DNA from: Planctomycetota bacterium
GTDB taxonomy: Bacteria > Planctomycetota > Brocadiia > SM23-32
Direction of reading: 5' to 3'
DNA: 45,141 nt
Assembly (NCBI GenBank): GCA_021161675.1
Contig: JAGHAF010000128.1
Span: 1 to 45,141 of the forward strand
Below are positions 1 to 9,228 of the stretch, piece by piece; positions within the stretch are counted from its first letter, which is position 1; each line of letters starts with the position of its first letter. A model generated the notes under the pieces. The model was not told the DNA's origin and ran no database searches. It saw only the letters and a list, made by a program, of their open reading frames with translations. Made by a program: the position numbers and the translations under genes.

Positions 1-199
1 GATTAAACTGGGCCTCGCCAGCATCTGAGCCGCCTTGAGCCCCTGCGCCAATTTGGCCCGCCTGATCGCTGTGTCTCTCGTCGCCTCGCGGACTTGTGCC
101 GCCGCCGGCGCACCGGCCCAAAACGGCCGCAGTAAACGAAGTTTTTAGACCGGACTCACATGTCAATATTCGGGCTTGTCGCCCAACAATGTTTCAACC

Positions 200-234
200 G
201 CGTTCTCCGCTTTTCTCCGTGGTCTCCGTGTTCC
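200..234. repeat. degenerate CTCCG-containing short tandem repeat (about 9-10 bp unit) downstream of fhs
   Basis: CGTTCTCCGCTTTTCTCCGTGGTCTCCGTGTTCC: CTCCG recurs at 205, 215 and 224. Confidence 0.5.
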
Positions 235-259
235 AATAGGTCTTTAGCCCGGAAAGGCG

Positions 260-1948
260 TCAGAACAGGCCGACGACTTTGCCGTCTTCGTCAATGTCCA
301 CGCTCTCGCCGGCGGGCGTGGTGGGCAGGCCGGGGATTGTCCTCATGTCGCCGCACAACGGGTAGAGGAAGCCCGCGCCCATGCTGGCCCGGATGTCCCG
401 AATCGGGAAGGTGAATCCGGTGGGACGGCCCTTGAGGCTGGCGTCGTGGGACAAGGACAGGTGGGTCTTCGCCATGCAGATCGGCATTTTGTCGTAACCG
501 AGTTTCGTGAAGAGTCTGATCTTGCGGCGCGCCTCCGGGGCGTAAGTCACTCCGGATGCGCCGTAGACGCGGGTGGCGATTGTCTCGATCTTCTCCTTGA
601 TGGAGGCGTCGTCGGGGTAAAGGAGCTTGAAGTCGCTTGGCTCCTCGCAGGCCTCGACCAGCGCCTCGGCGGCCTCGATGCCGCCCTTGCCGCCTTTGGC
701 CCAGACATCGCTGACGACCACTTTCCGCGCGCCGGCCTCGAGCGCTTCCTGGCGGACGGCTTCGAGTTCGGAGTCCTTGTCGTCGGGGAAGCGGTTGATG
801 CAAACCACGGAGGGGACGCCGAAGATGGCGACGTTCTCGATGTGTTTGGCCAGGTTTGCGCATCCCTGCCGGACGAGTTCGGGGTCTTCCTGGAGCATCG
901 CCGGCGGCAGCGCCTTGCCGGCTACGACCTTGAAGCGGCCGCTGTGCATCTTCAGTGCGCGCACGCTGGCGACGATGACGACGGCATGGGGCGCCAGTCC
1001 GCTGACGCGGCACTTGATGTCCATGAATTTCTCCATGCCGATGTCGGCGCCGAAGCCGCTTTCGGTCACGACGTAGTCGCCGAGTTTGAGGGCGATCTGG
1101 TCGGCCAGGATGCTGCTGTTGCCGTGAGCGATGTTGGCGAAGGGTCCGGTGTGGACGAAGGCCGGGCCGCCTTCGAGCGTCTGCATGAGGGTGGGCTTGA
1201 GGGCGTCCTTGAGCAGGACGGTCATCGCGCCGGCGACGTCCAGATCGTCGCAAGTGACAGGTTTCTTGTCGTAAGTGAAAGCCATGACACAGCGCCCGAC
1301 ACGCCGGCGCAGGTCCTGCAAATCCGTGGCCAGTCCGAGCACGGCCATAAGCTCGCTGGCCACGCTGATGTCGAATCCGCTCTTGCGGACGAACCCGCGC
1401 CCCAGGCCGATCACGATCTCTTCGAGCGCCCAGCGATCGTTCAGGTCGACCACGCGGTTCCAGGAGATGGCGTCGGGATCAATGCCGAGCCGGTTCTTGC
1501 GTTTGAGGCTGTTGTCCAGGAAGGCGGCCGCCAGGTTATGGGCGATGCTGACGGCGTGCACGTCGCCTGTGAGGTGGAGGTTGAAATCCTCCATGGGGAC
1601 GAGCTGGCTGTATCCGCCGCCGGCGGCGCCGCCCTTGACGCCGAAGACCGGCCCCAGCGACGGCTGCCGGATGCAGACAATGGCGTTCTTGCCTATCTGA
1701 CGCAGCCCCTGGGTGATGCCGATGGTAGTGACGGTTTTGCCCTCGCCCAGCGGCGTTGGGGTGATGGCCGTCACGTCGATGTATTTGCCGTTCGGCTCGC
1801 CGGCGAGGCGCTCGAGGATGCCGAGTTTCACCTTTGCCTTGTAGTCGCCGTAGAGTTCCAGTTCGTCCCTGAGGATGCCGGCCTGGCCGGCGACGTCCTC
1901 GATCTTCCGCAATTTCGCCCGCTGCGCAATCTCAAGATCACTTAGCAC
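260..1948 (-). CDS. fhs: formate--tetrahydrofolate ligase
   Basis: ITPTPLGEGKTVTTIGITQGL, RQPSLGPVFGVKGGAAGGGYSQ and EDFNLHLTGDVHA motifs. The ORF track starts at TTG 1975, but an AAGGAGG SD lies 6 nt before GTG at 1948. Confidence 0.97.
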   Translation of the reverse strand: MLSDLEIAQRAKLRKIEDVAGQAGILRDELELYGDYKAKVKLGILERLAGEPNGKYIDVTAITPTPLGEGKTVTTIGITQGLRQIGKNAIVCIRQPSLGPVFGVKGGAAGGGYSQLVPMEDFNLHLTGDVHAVSIAHNLAAAFLDNSLKRKNRLGIDPDAISWNRVVDLNDRWALEEIVIGLGRGFVRKSGFDISVASELMAVLGLATDLQDLRRRVGRCVMAFTYDKKPVTCDDLDVAGAMTVLLKDALKPTLMQTLEGGPAFVHTGPFANIAHGNSSILADQIALKLGDYVVTESGFGADIGMEKFMDIKCRVSGLAPHAVVIVASVRALKMHSGRFKVVAGKALPPAMLQEDPELVRQGCANLAKHIENVAIFGVPSVVCINRFPDDKDSELEAVRQEALEAGARKVVVSDVWAKGGKGGIEAAEALVEACEEPSDFKLLYPDDASIKEKIETIATRVYGASGVTYAPEARRKIRLFTKLGYDKMPICMAKTHLSLSHDASLKGRPTGFTFPIRDIRASMGAGFLYPLCGDMRTIPGLPTTPAGESVDIDEDGKVVGLF

Positions 1949-1986
1949 AACCGTCCTCCTTAGGCTCTTGGTCAAGAGTACGTGAT

Positions 1987-3093
1987 TTATGAATCCAACA
2001 GGCCCATGACCCGGAATATGTGTTCTGTTTGAACGTGCGACTGTATCAACTCCTCGGCCAGTCCGATCTTGTCGGCGTCGCGCGGCGTGATCTTCGGCAC
2101 GAAGCCACGCACCCGAAAGGCGGCGGTCGCCGTGTCGTCGCCCGTGAGCAGGACGGGCACCTCCACGGCGCAGAGCATCTTGACTATGCTCCGGTGCGGG
2201 ACGAATCCGCCGGTCAGCAGCATCCCTCCGATCGCAGACGCTTCGCCCCGACCTTTCATCAGGTGCGCGTTGATGGACGCCAGTATGTTATCGGCTCTGT
2301 CGCCGGGGACCACGACCAGGCAGTCGTCGCTCAGGTAATCGACCATATTCTGCGGTTCCATCGCGGCGACGATGCTGTCATGGATATGGTTGTTCATGTG
2401 CGCCTCGCCACAGAGGGTTTCCAGGCCGAACTCCTCCTTGAAGTGGCGCATGGTGGGGAAAGTCAGCTCCCTTCTGTAGGGGATCGCTCCGAGGCACTTG
2501 ATGCCCAGGCGATCGAGTCCCTTGCACACCGCCTGGCTCACTTTGTCATACTTCTCTTCGTAGACTTTATTTATAACCGCGCCGATCACCGGCACGTCGC
2601 ACTGCTCGAAGAGGGCCTCGTTGAGGCGTATGGCATCAATGCAGCGCCCGATCCCGCCGCCGGCGACTATGATGCATTTTGCCCCGAGGTGCGCTGCGAC
2701 CTGGGCGTTGGAGGCGTCTATGACGGCGCCGACGCCCGCGTGGCCAGTGCCCTCTACGATGGCCACGTCGTGCTCATCCGCCAGTTCGGCGATCGCCTCG
2801 TCTATGGGTCCGTAAATGGCCTCCGGGTTCGGTTCATTGATGTACTCCCGGGTGAACCCGCGAGGTATGGTGACCGGGCTGAGGGACTTGATGGGGCCGT
2901 CGGCCGAGAGAGAGCGCCTAAAAAGCACGGCATCCTCGTCTATCTGCCGGCCCTCCTCCATCAGGTAACGCTGGCCCACCGGCTTGATGAAGCACGTCCT
3001 GAATCCTCTCCGCTGCGCGGCCCGGAACAGCCCCAGGCTCACGGTGGTCTTGCCGGCGTGCTGCTCGGTAGCCGCTATGTAGATCGGCTTCAT
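1987..3093 (-). CDS. P-loop (BioD/phosphotransacetylase N-terminal-like) protein with DRTGG-type domain
   Basis: MKPIYIAATEQHAGKTTVSLGLFRAA P-loop; FIKPVGQ; VPGDRADNI region typical of DRTGG/AAA proteins. No C-terminal phosphotransacetylase domain. 4-bp overlap with the upstream gene. Confidence 0.8.
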   Translation of the reverse strand: MKPIYIAATEQHAGKTTVSLGLFRAAQRRGFRTCFIKPVGQRYLMEEGRQIDEDAVLFRRSLSADGPIKSLSPVTIPRGFTREYINEPNPEAIYGPIDEAIAELADEHDVAIVEGTGHAGVGAVIDASNAQVAAHLGAKCIIVAGGGIGRCIDAIRLNEALFEQCDVPVIGAVINKVYEEKYDKVSQAVCKGLDRLGIKCLGAIPYRRELTFPTMRHFKEEFGLETLCGEAHMNNHIHDSIVAAMEPQNMVDYLSDDCLVVVPGDRADNILASINAHLMKGRGEASAIGGMLLTGGFVPHRSIVKMLCAVEVPVLLTGDDTATAAFRVRGFVPKITPRDADKIGLAEELIQSHVQTEHIFRVMGLLDS

Positions 3094-3725
3094 CGCTTTT
3101 GCCTCTCGGGTGATTTACCCTCCAGGGCGGAGACAAGTTTCTCTGCGCCCACTATACCGTCTTCCAACGAGAAAAGCGCCAACACGTTATCCGGCAGCAG
3201 CACCTTGCAGGCCGCGGGGAACTCCTCATCCGCCTCGTAGCGAATTACTTGGTATTCCAGCAGGGGGAAGACCGAGAGCACGCAACGCATCGGATCGCCC
3301 TCCGCCACCGAGCCGCCGAGCCGCCGGACGGCCTCCCGAAGTCCGTCCGCCTCCCGCCCGGCCGTGTGGCTGAGCCGCTGGTTGACGCGCCCGTCGAACG
3401 CCTGCTCGTAGCCGCGCCCTTCCGCGAAGTCGGCGAACGAGACGAAACCGCCCGGGGCGACTATACTCTCCGCCGCCAGGTAGTCCAGCGCCAGCACTTC
3501 CCAGACTTCGTCCACCTCGGCCCGCCCGGGCAGAACACACATCTCATAAGGGTCTGTCCGAACCTCCAGCTCCCAGCGCAAGGTGGGCAAGATCACGGCG
3601 CCGCCTTCCGGGGCGGCCCGCGCGCCCAGCTTCGCGAGGCGGGCCGGCTCCAGCCGCCCCAGCAGCCCGCCGAGCGCCCTCGCCCGGGCTATCTCGTAGT
3701 GGTCCTGTTCGGGTAGCTGGAGCAA
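3090..3725 (-). CDS. DUF3786 domain-containing protein
   Basis: VLALDYL...GGFVSFADFAEGRGYEQAFDGRV...LGG...GDPM...DEEFPAACKVLLPDN...LEDG pattern. TTG start at 3725 preceded by AAGAGGG SD; the ORF-track start at 3785 would overlap acsE. Confidence 0.75.
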   Translation of the reverse strand: MLQLPEQDHYEIARARALGGLLGRLEPARLAKLGARAAPEGGAVILPTLRWELEVRTDPYEMCVLPGRAEVDEVWEVLALDYLAAESIVAPGGFVSFADFAEGRGYEQAFDGRVNQRLSHTAGREADGLREAVRRLGGSVAEGDPMRCVLSVFPLLEYQVIRYEADEEFPAACKVLLPDNVLALFSLEDGIVGAEKLVSALEGKSPERQKR

Positions 3726-3745
3726 GTTCTGCCCTCTTGAGGCGG

Positions 3746-4537
3746 TTATTTGTTGCTCATGTAGGCCGCTATGTAATCGTCGCAATAGAGCTGCTTTTGC
3801 AGGAGCACTTCGGCGGTGATGGCTATTTCCATCAACTCATGGTCCAGCGCGTCCATGATGGCAGCGTTCAATCCCGCGCCGATGCACATGGCCACGAAGG
3901 CGCTGTTGAGTAGGGAACGTTCCTTGCAGCTCTGGCTCACGTTCGAGAGCCCCAGGATGAAGTTCGGCGGCGGGTCGGAAAACATCTTCAACTGCCCGAT
4001 GGCGCCCAGCACGGCGGCCGGCTGCTTCGGGGCCACGTTGACCGGAATGATCACCAGGTCTACGTAAAGGTCCCTCATGTCCAGACCGTGTTCCATCGCC
4101 TTGGTGATGATGGTTGCGCCCATGGCCACGCGTCCGTCCACGTCCTTCGGGACGCCGGTCTTGTCAATTGTCAACGCAACGAGTTGCGAGCCCGTTTCCA
4201 CCGCCAGCGGCACGTAGCGGTCCAGCTCTTCTTCGATCGCCTTGGTGGAGTTGATGATCGTCGGATTGCTGCAGGCGTGGAGCGCTTCGTTCATAACGTC
4301 GAACTTGGGGGTGTCAATGCATATTGGGGCGTCGGTGACTTCCTCGACCGCCTCGATCATCCAACACATATTATCGAGGGCGCTTCCCCGGACCGGCCCG
4401 ACGTTGATGTCCAGCGCGTCGGCCCCGGCGTCAAGCTGGCGCCGGGCGATCTTTTGTATCGCGCTTTTGTCCCGCGCTTCTATGGCCTTCTTCACCTTTA
4501 CGAACATGCCGTTGATGCGCTCGCCGATCACAAACAT
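3746..4537 (-). CDS. acsE: 5-methyltetrahydrofolate:corrinoid/iron-sulfur protein methyltransferase
   Basis: FVIGERINGMF, LDAGADALDINVGP, PICIDTPKFDVMNEAL, NVSQSCKERSLLNSAF; neighbours acsD/acsC. Confidence 0.95.
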   Translation of the reverse strand: MFVIGERINGMFVKVKKAIEARDKSAIQKIARRQLDAGADALDINVGPVRGSALDNMCWMIEAVEEVTDAPICIDTPKFDVMNEALHACSNPTIINSTKAIEEELDRYVPLAVETGSQLVALTIDKTGVPKDVDGRVAMGATIITKAMEHGLDMRDLYVDLVIIPVNVAPKQPAAVLGAIGQLKMFSDPPPNFILGLSNVSQSCKERSLLNSAFVAMCIGAGLNAAIMDALDHELMEIAITAEVLLQKQLYCDDYIAAYMSNK

Positions 4538-4565
4538 ATTATTCGCTCCTTTCCTCTGAGTCTAT

Positions 4566-5525
4566 TCAGGGCCACATGGACTCGATAGCGGTCTTGGCCT
4601 GGCGCAGGGCCTCCGGGTTCCTGAGGACGAGCAGTTCGGCGCCGGACTCCACGTAACTGATGGCGCTTGCCGACTCCCAGAGCGGCGCCCGGACCTCATG
4701 GCTGCCCCACTGCGGATCGGCCTGCGCAGGGGAAACCGCCTCTTTGACGCGCCCTATCTCCTTGCCGATGTTGACGAGCACCGGCTGCTGGAGGAGCCGG
4801 TCCCCGCTGAGCGCCGCGATCCGGCCCCTCTCGATGGTGGTGTAGATGTATACCATGCCGAATCCCAGCGCGCCGGTCGTCGGGTGCATGACCATGTCTG
4901 CCAGGTCTACGCCCACGTCACGCAGGAGGATGTGAAGCTGCTTGGAGAGGTTGATATCCGAAGGGGCCTCGGCGAGGACCTTGTGGTTATCGGCCAGGCA
5001 ACTGGCGGCTATGGTGCGGTAGTTGTCTTCCTTCGCCGTGCCGAACAGGCAGTTCTCGCCGGCGGCCGCCTGCGTGCACTTGGGCAGGACATTGTTGTCC
5101 ACCTCATCTACGTCCGTGCCCCAGACAAGCAGCGGCAGCCCCGTCGCTTCGAGGACGCGCTTGACGTCGTCGGCGCACTGCTGGGGGCTGCGTCCTTCAT
5201 TATCCGGATGAGCGGCGTCCAGACAGAGGCAGATCATGTCCGCGCCCCACTCTTCGCATTTCGCCGCCCATGCGCCGAGGTCGCCGGCCACGTCCGCCAG
5301 GTGTTTGCGGCATTCATCGTGCCAGCCCTCCACCCCGGCGGTGCTAATCTCGAGGGCGAAGGCCGGAGGATGGGGATATTCCGCCTCGAAGCCGAGCATT
5401 GGATACCCCGTCTCGCCGCCGATAGTCACCGTAGAGGTCCGCGTGCCGCCTTCCTCGCTGGTGGCGCCGATGGTGACCTCATTGATTGTTCCGCTGAAGT
5501 TCTCCTTCACGTCCGGGACAGCCAT
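4566..5525 (-). CDS. acsD: corrinoid/iron-sulfur protein small subunit (CODH/ACS delta)
   Basis: TIGGETGYPMLGFEAEYPHPPAFALEI, MICLCLDAAHP and VMHPTTGALGFGMVYIYTTIERGR motifs. Confidence 0.95.
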   Translation of the reverse strand: MAVPDVKENFSGTINEVTIGATSEEGGTRTSTVTIGGETGYPMLGFEAEYPHPPAFALEISTAGVEGWHDECRKHLADVAGDLGAWAAKCEEWGADMICLCLDAAHPDNEGRSPQQCADDVKRVLEATGLPLLVWGTDVDEVDNNVLPKCTQAAAGENCLFGTAKEDNYRTIAASCLADNHKVLAEAPSDINLSKQLHILLRDVGVDLADMVMHPTTGALGFGMVYIYTTIERGRIAALSGDRLLQQPVLVNIGKEIGRVKEAVSPAQADPQWGSHEVRAPLWESASAISYVESGAELLVLRNPEALRQAKTAIESMWP

Positions 5526-5546
5526 GCGAAATTCCTTTCTAACCAG

Positions 5547-5616
5547 GGGTCAGGAGTCAGGGGGCAGGGGTCAGAAACAAGGCATCCGTTCTTGCCTCCT
5601 GTCTCCTGATTCCTGT
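5547..5616. repeat. heptamer-unit tandem repeat arms in imperfect inverted orientation (element B, acsV-acsD spacer)
   Basis: Left arm GGGTCAG/GAGTCAG/GGGGCAG/GGGTCAG; right arm CTTGCCTCCTGTCTCCTGATTCCTG, approximately its reverse complement. Confidence 0.75.
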
Positions 5617-5626
5617 GCTTTATGTT

Positions 5627-7477
5627 CTATCCGGCGCCGGTCACCGTCGGGAACCGCTCCGGGTCAGTGTGCGGCAGAAAACAGGCAGACACAAACTGGT
5701 CCATAAAGCCGGGATGGGTGGACAGCTCGAAATAGGTCATCGAACGCGCTATCTCCCGCGTCCGCCAGTAACCCGTCGCATCCTGCGCCGCCATCAGGGC
5801 GCCGGCGAGCGACGTGTTGCCGACGAACTCGATGCGCTCCCGCGGCACGTCGGGCAGCAGCCCTATGGTAACCGCGTTATCCTTGTTGAGCCGCTCGCCG
5901 AACCCGCCGGCCAGCATGATTGCTTCCAGGTCCGACCACGTCATACCGAGGCTCTCCAACAGCACGTTCCCGGCCGCGTATATGGCCCCTTTGGCCCGGA
6001 TCAGGTTGTCCACGTCGGCCTGTGTGAGCACAATATCATCGTCGCGGCCGGCCTCCTCAGCCGACACGAACAGGTATTCCAGCGTGTCATCGTCAAGCCG
6101 GCGCACGCCCGGCGCGCCCGGCGCGAACTTGCCCGTCTTGTCCATTATGCCTTCTTTGAGCAGCACGGCCAACAGGTCAATGTAACCCGTCCCGCATATG
6201 CCGACCGGCGCTGCGCCGCCGATAGTCTCCCAGCTTACGCGCTCGCCGCCGCAGACCGAGTCTATCGCGCCCGGCAGAGCGCGGCTCCCCGAAGCGCTGG
6301 CCCCTCCCTCGAAGGCGGGCCCCGCCGAGGCGCTGCAGCACACCAGGAAGTCGCGGCAGCCCACCACGATCTCACCGTTGGTGCCCAGGTCTATCAGGGC
6401 GGAGGGCTTTTCCCGGTCGGCCAGCCCGGTGGCCAGCACGCCGGCCGTGATGTCCGCGCCCACGTATGAACTCACGGACGGCAGGCAGAAGATGCGCCCT
6501 TCCGGGTTGATCTTCAGCCCCACGTCCCGCGGGCTGACCGATGGGAGAAGATAGGCGCAGCCCACGTAGGGCTCGCGGCGGATCCAGATGGGATACATAC
6601 CCAGCAAGAGGTGCATCATGGTTGTGTTGCCGCTGACGACGACGCCCCAGACGTCGCTGCGCTCCAGGCCGCTCTCCCTGACCAGTTCGCCCAGGAGCCG
6701 GTTGATGTCCCCCACCACGCGCAGTTGCAGGTCGGCGTATCCCTGCTCCTCGTCGCGCTGGCAGTGGACGATACGGGAAATCACGTCCGGACCGAACATG
6801 GTCTGCGAGTTGTAGCAGGAGGCCACCCGGTGGGCTCCGGGAGCGAGAAGCCGCGCTTTCACCGTCGTGGTGCCCACGTCCACCGCCGCCAGGCACAGCG
6901 CTCTTCCGCGTGGCGGGCCGGCCCTGAGGACACGGCGGCCCCACGGTTCCACGGAGAGGATTACCTCGGGATTCCACTCGGCATGTCTGAGCTCCAGCGG
7001 CAGGTCGCGCAGCAGCCTGAGGCTGATCGAGTAATTATCCTCCTCACGCCACTTCTGAAGCTTTCTGACCAGGCGTTCGGCGTCGGCCAGGTTGTCGTCA
7101 AGGCTCGGCGGCGCCAACTGGAGGCTCACCTTCTCCACCACCGCCCCGGCGGGCGGGAACGCCTGCGGCAGCGCCTCGACCTGGCGAATGGTGACTTCCG
7201 TCTCGACCTGGCGGCTCTCTGCCGGGACGAACACTTCCACGTCTTGTCCGGTGATCACGCAGCGGCAGGCCAGGTCTTTGCCCGCGGGCGGTGTGTGACG
7301 AGCCGGGCGCCGTTCGACCTCGCCGCGGCGTATCTCCACAACGCAGCGCCCGCAGACGCCGTGCCCTCCGCATTCGTTGCGGATGGGCACATCGGCGCGC
7401 CGGGCCGCCTCCAGCACCGTGACGCCTGGAGCGACCTCGACAGTCCGTCCGGCAGGCTGAAACGTCACATTTGGCAT
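5627..7477 (-). CDS. acsV: corrinoid activation/regeneration protein (RACo-type, 2Fe-2S plus ASKHA ATPase)
   Basis: N-terminal [2Fe-2S] CGGHGVCGRCVV; ALCLAAVDVGTTTVKARLL; VVSGNTTMMHLLLG; ALIDLGTNGEIVVG; AGGFGERLNKDNAVTIGLLP. Confidence 0.93.
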   Translation of the reverse strand: MPNVTFQPAGRTVEVAPGVTVLEAARRADVPIRNECGGHGVCGRCVVEIRRGEVERRPARHTPPAGKDLACRCVITGQDVEVFVPAESRQVETEVTIRQVEALPQAFPPAGAVVEKVSLQLAPPSLDDNLADAERLVRKLQKWREEDNYSISLRLLRDLPLELRHAEWNPEVILSVEPWGRRVLRAGPPRGRALCLAAVDVGTTTVKARLLAPGAHRVASCYNSQTMFGPDVISRIVHCQRDEEQGYADLQLRVVGDINRLLGELVRESGLERSDVWGVVVSGNTTMMHLLLGMYPIWIRREPYVGCAYLLPSVSPRDVGLKINPEGRIFCLPSVSSYVGADITAGVLATGLADREKPSALIDLGTNGEIVVGCRDFLVCCSASAGPAFEGGASASGSRALPGAIDSVCGGERVSWETIGGAAPVGICGTGYIDLLAVLLKEGIMDKTGKFAPGAPGVRRLDDDTLEYLFVSAEEAGRDDDIVLTQADVDNLIRAKGAIYAAGNVLLESLGMTWSDLEAIMLAGGFGERLNKDNAVTIGLLPDVPRERIEFVGNTSLAGALMAAQDATGYWRTREIARSMTYFELSTHPGFMDQFVSACFLPHTDPERFPTVTGAG

Positions 7478-7501
7478 AAGAACCTCGTAAGTCAGAGGCC
7501 C

Positions 7502-7697
7502 GGAGTCAGGAGTCAGAAGGCAAAAGAAAACCTTCCGCCCAGACTTCTGCCGCTGTCATCGCTCTTGTCTTTGCCGATCCTGCCTCCCCGCCTTCGGGAG
7601 GGCGCCATAGCGCCGCGCTTTCAGCCTTCGTAGCCGAAGCCACTTCGCCGAAGCAGGCTCGGCGCGCCGGCGGCTGGTTCCTGATTCCTGTCTCACC
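7502..7697. repeat. composite repeat: heptad arms flanking a GC-rich hairpin core (element C, acsC-acsV spacer)
   Basis: Left arm GGAGTCAGGAGTCAG; right arm GGTTCCTGATTCCTGTCTC; core CAGCCTTCGTAGCCGAAGCCACTTCGCCGAAGCAGGCTCGGCGCGCCGGCGG. Confidence 0.7.
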
Positions 7698-9033
7698 CCA
7701 CCAGCTTGGGCCATTCGTTTTTCAGGAACCTCGGCAGGCCGCTGGCTTCCTGGGGACCTACAATGACCTCCTGGCCGATCTCTTCGGACAGCTCGCCGCT
7801 TATCACGGCCACCAGTCCGGGGATCACGGGCCGTCGGTAGCCCTCGGCCAGTTGGTCGAAGACGCCCGATTTCTCGATGGCCTTCTTGATCTGCTCCGGT
7901 CCGAACGCATCAGCCGCCCACGCGGTCAGCACGCTTGTGCCCTGGGTGTCCACGGCGAGGATGCGCGCGGGGGCGCGGCTGCCGTCCACCTCTCCGAATA
8001 CGCTGTAATAGCTGAGTGAGAAATTGGTGGTTATCAAGAACGGAGACTTCTCATCGGGTTCATTGACCTCATATATCTTCGCCTCCACCTGCACAGGCCG
8101 CTGCGGGTCTATGTAGATGCTCTGGCGCGCAACGAGCGGCGCCAGGATGTATTCCGGCTGATCGGTGTCCATGATCACAATCCCGGCGTACTTGTAGACA
8201 TAATGGCAGGCCTGGAGGGACTGCGCCACCGGATCCTCCGAAGTCACGCGGATTAGCGAGGGGTACCCTAAAGGTCTGTAGCTCTTCTGGGTCGCCGCCC
8301 GCCGCGTGATGGTCAGGAACTGAAGGCCTTCTTTCGGGCCGACGTCGCCCGGGCAGAGCACCAGTTCTTCTATGCCGGCATCCTTCGCCTTCTGCGCATC
8401 GGCGGCGCATTTCTCCAGGTCCCCTTCCACTACGAGGGGCAGGCCGCTCGACGCGGCCAGTTCGATCAGCGCGTCGGATGGGCCCCCCCTCTCCCACAGC
8501 AGCGGGCGAGAGGCCGCCAGCGCCCCCGCGGACGCTGCAAGCAGCTCGGACGAGTCGGCGATCAGCACCATGGGCATCCCTGCCAGGGACTGGTTCAGTT
8601 CGGTCGCGGCCGCCTTCATGGTCTCGCCGTCACCCGATGCGCATTCGAGGGCCACCGTGTCAACCTCTATGACCTGCCCGATGCGCTCGAAGGAAAGCGC
8701 CTTGACCTTCTGAGCCTTCCGGGCGACGTCGTCCGTGTCGCGCACCAGCACGGCTATGCCGCAGGGGTTGTAGAACTTCTCGTCGTGGCGAAACATGACC
8801 GTTTCGTTGCCGATTTTCAGTGGCTTCTCGACGCCGATCGTGACGAGTTTCTGGGGCGGCGCGCCTGCCGCGCCGAGTTTCTCTTTGGCCTCGTCGGTGA
8901 CGTGAGGACATTCGTCGAACGATGCCTGTTTGGAGGCCACCTTCATTGCGAAGGCCAGGCAGGTAGGAACGCCGCAGTCGCCGCAGTTTGTCCTGGGCAG
9001 CAGCATGTAGATCTCTAAACCGGTCAGTGCCAT
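7693..9033 (-). CDS. acsC: corrinoid/iron-sulfur protein large subunit (CODH/ACS gamma)
   Basis: N-terminal LLPRTNCGDCGVPTCLAFAMKVA...C Fe-S motif; C-terminal TTNFSLSYYSVFGEVDGS...VIPGLVAVISGELSEE corrinoid-binding region. Confidence 0.96.
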   Translation of the reverse strand: MALTGLEIYMLLPRTNCGDCGVPTCLAFAMKVASKQASFDECPHVTDEAKEKLGAAGAPPQKLVTIGVEKPLKIGNETVMFRHDEKFYNPCGIAVLVRDTDDVARKAQKVKALSFERIGQVIEVDTVALECASGDGETMKAAATELNQSLAGMPMVLIADSSELLAASAGALAASRPLLWERGGPSDALIELAASSGLPLVVEGDLEKCAADAQKAKDAGIEELVLCPGDVGPKEGLQFLTITRRAATQKSYRPLGYPSLIRVTSEDPVAQSLQACHYVYKYAGIVIMDTDQPEYILAPLVARQSIYIDPQRPVQVEAKIYEVNEPDEKSPFLITTNFSLSYYSVFGEVDGSRAPARILAVDTQGTSVLTAWAADAFGPEQIKKAIEKSGVFDQLAEGYRRPVIPGLVAVISGELSEEIGQEVIVGPQEASGLPRFLKNEWPKLVG

Positions 9034-9156
9034 CGCGCAATTTCTCCTGTTCTTGCCGTTCGGCCCGCGTAATCTGTGGATTCGGTCGCTTTTCTTCTAC
9101 GGCGCCGGCTAATCGAGTGCCTCATGACATTAGAATCCGCGTGAGTAAGCAATTTT

Positions 9157-9228
9157 TGAGTTGTTAGGTTATTGAGTTGCTAAGTTGCTAAGGACGGCCT
9201 CCCTCAACAACTTGACAACTCAGCAACT
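9157..9228. repeat. octamer-unit tandem repeats as inverted arms (element D, acsB-acsC spacer)
   Basis: TGAGTTGT/TAGGTTAT/TGAGTTGC/TAAGTTGC/TAAGG, then CTCAACAACTTGACAACTCAGCAACT after a 9-nt loop. Confidence 0.75.

Noticed and set aside
2-28. Possible C-terminus IKLGLASI* of a plus-strand gene at the left edge
   Set aside because: Only 8 codons visible; cannot be supported.
446-1945. 499-aa plus-strand ORF opposite fhs
   Set aside because: Shadow ORF in GC-rich DNA; the opposite strand is a clear conserved enzyme.
2020-3240. 406-aa plus-strand ORF
   Set aside because: Antisense to the DRTGG protein; no recognisable domain and no SD.
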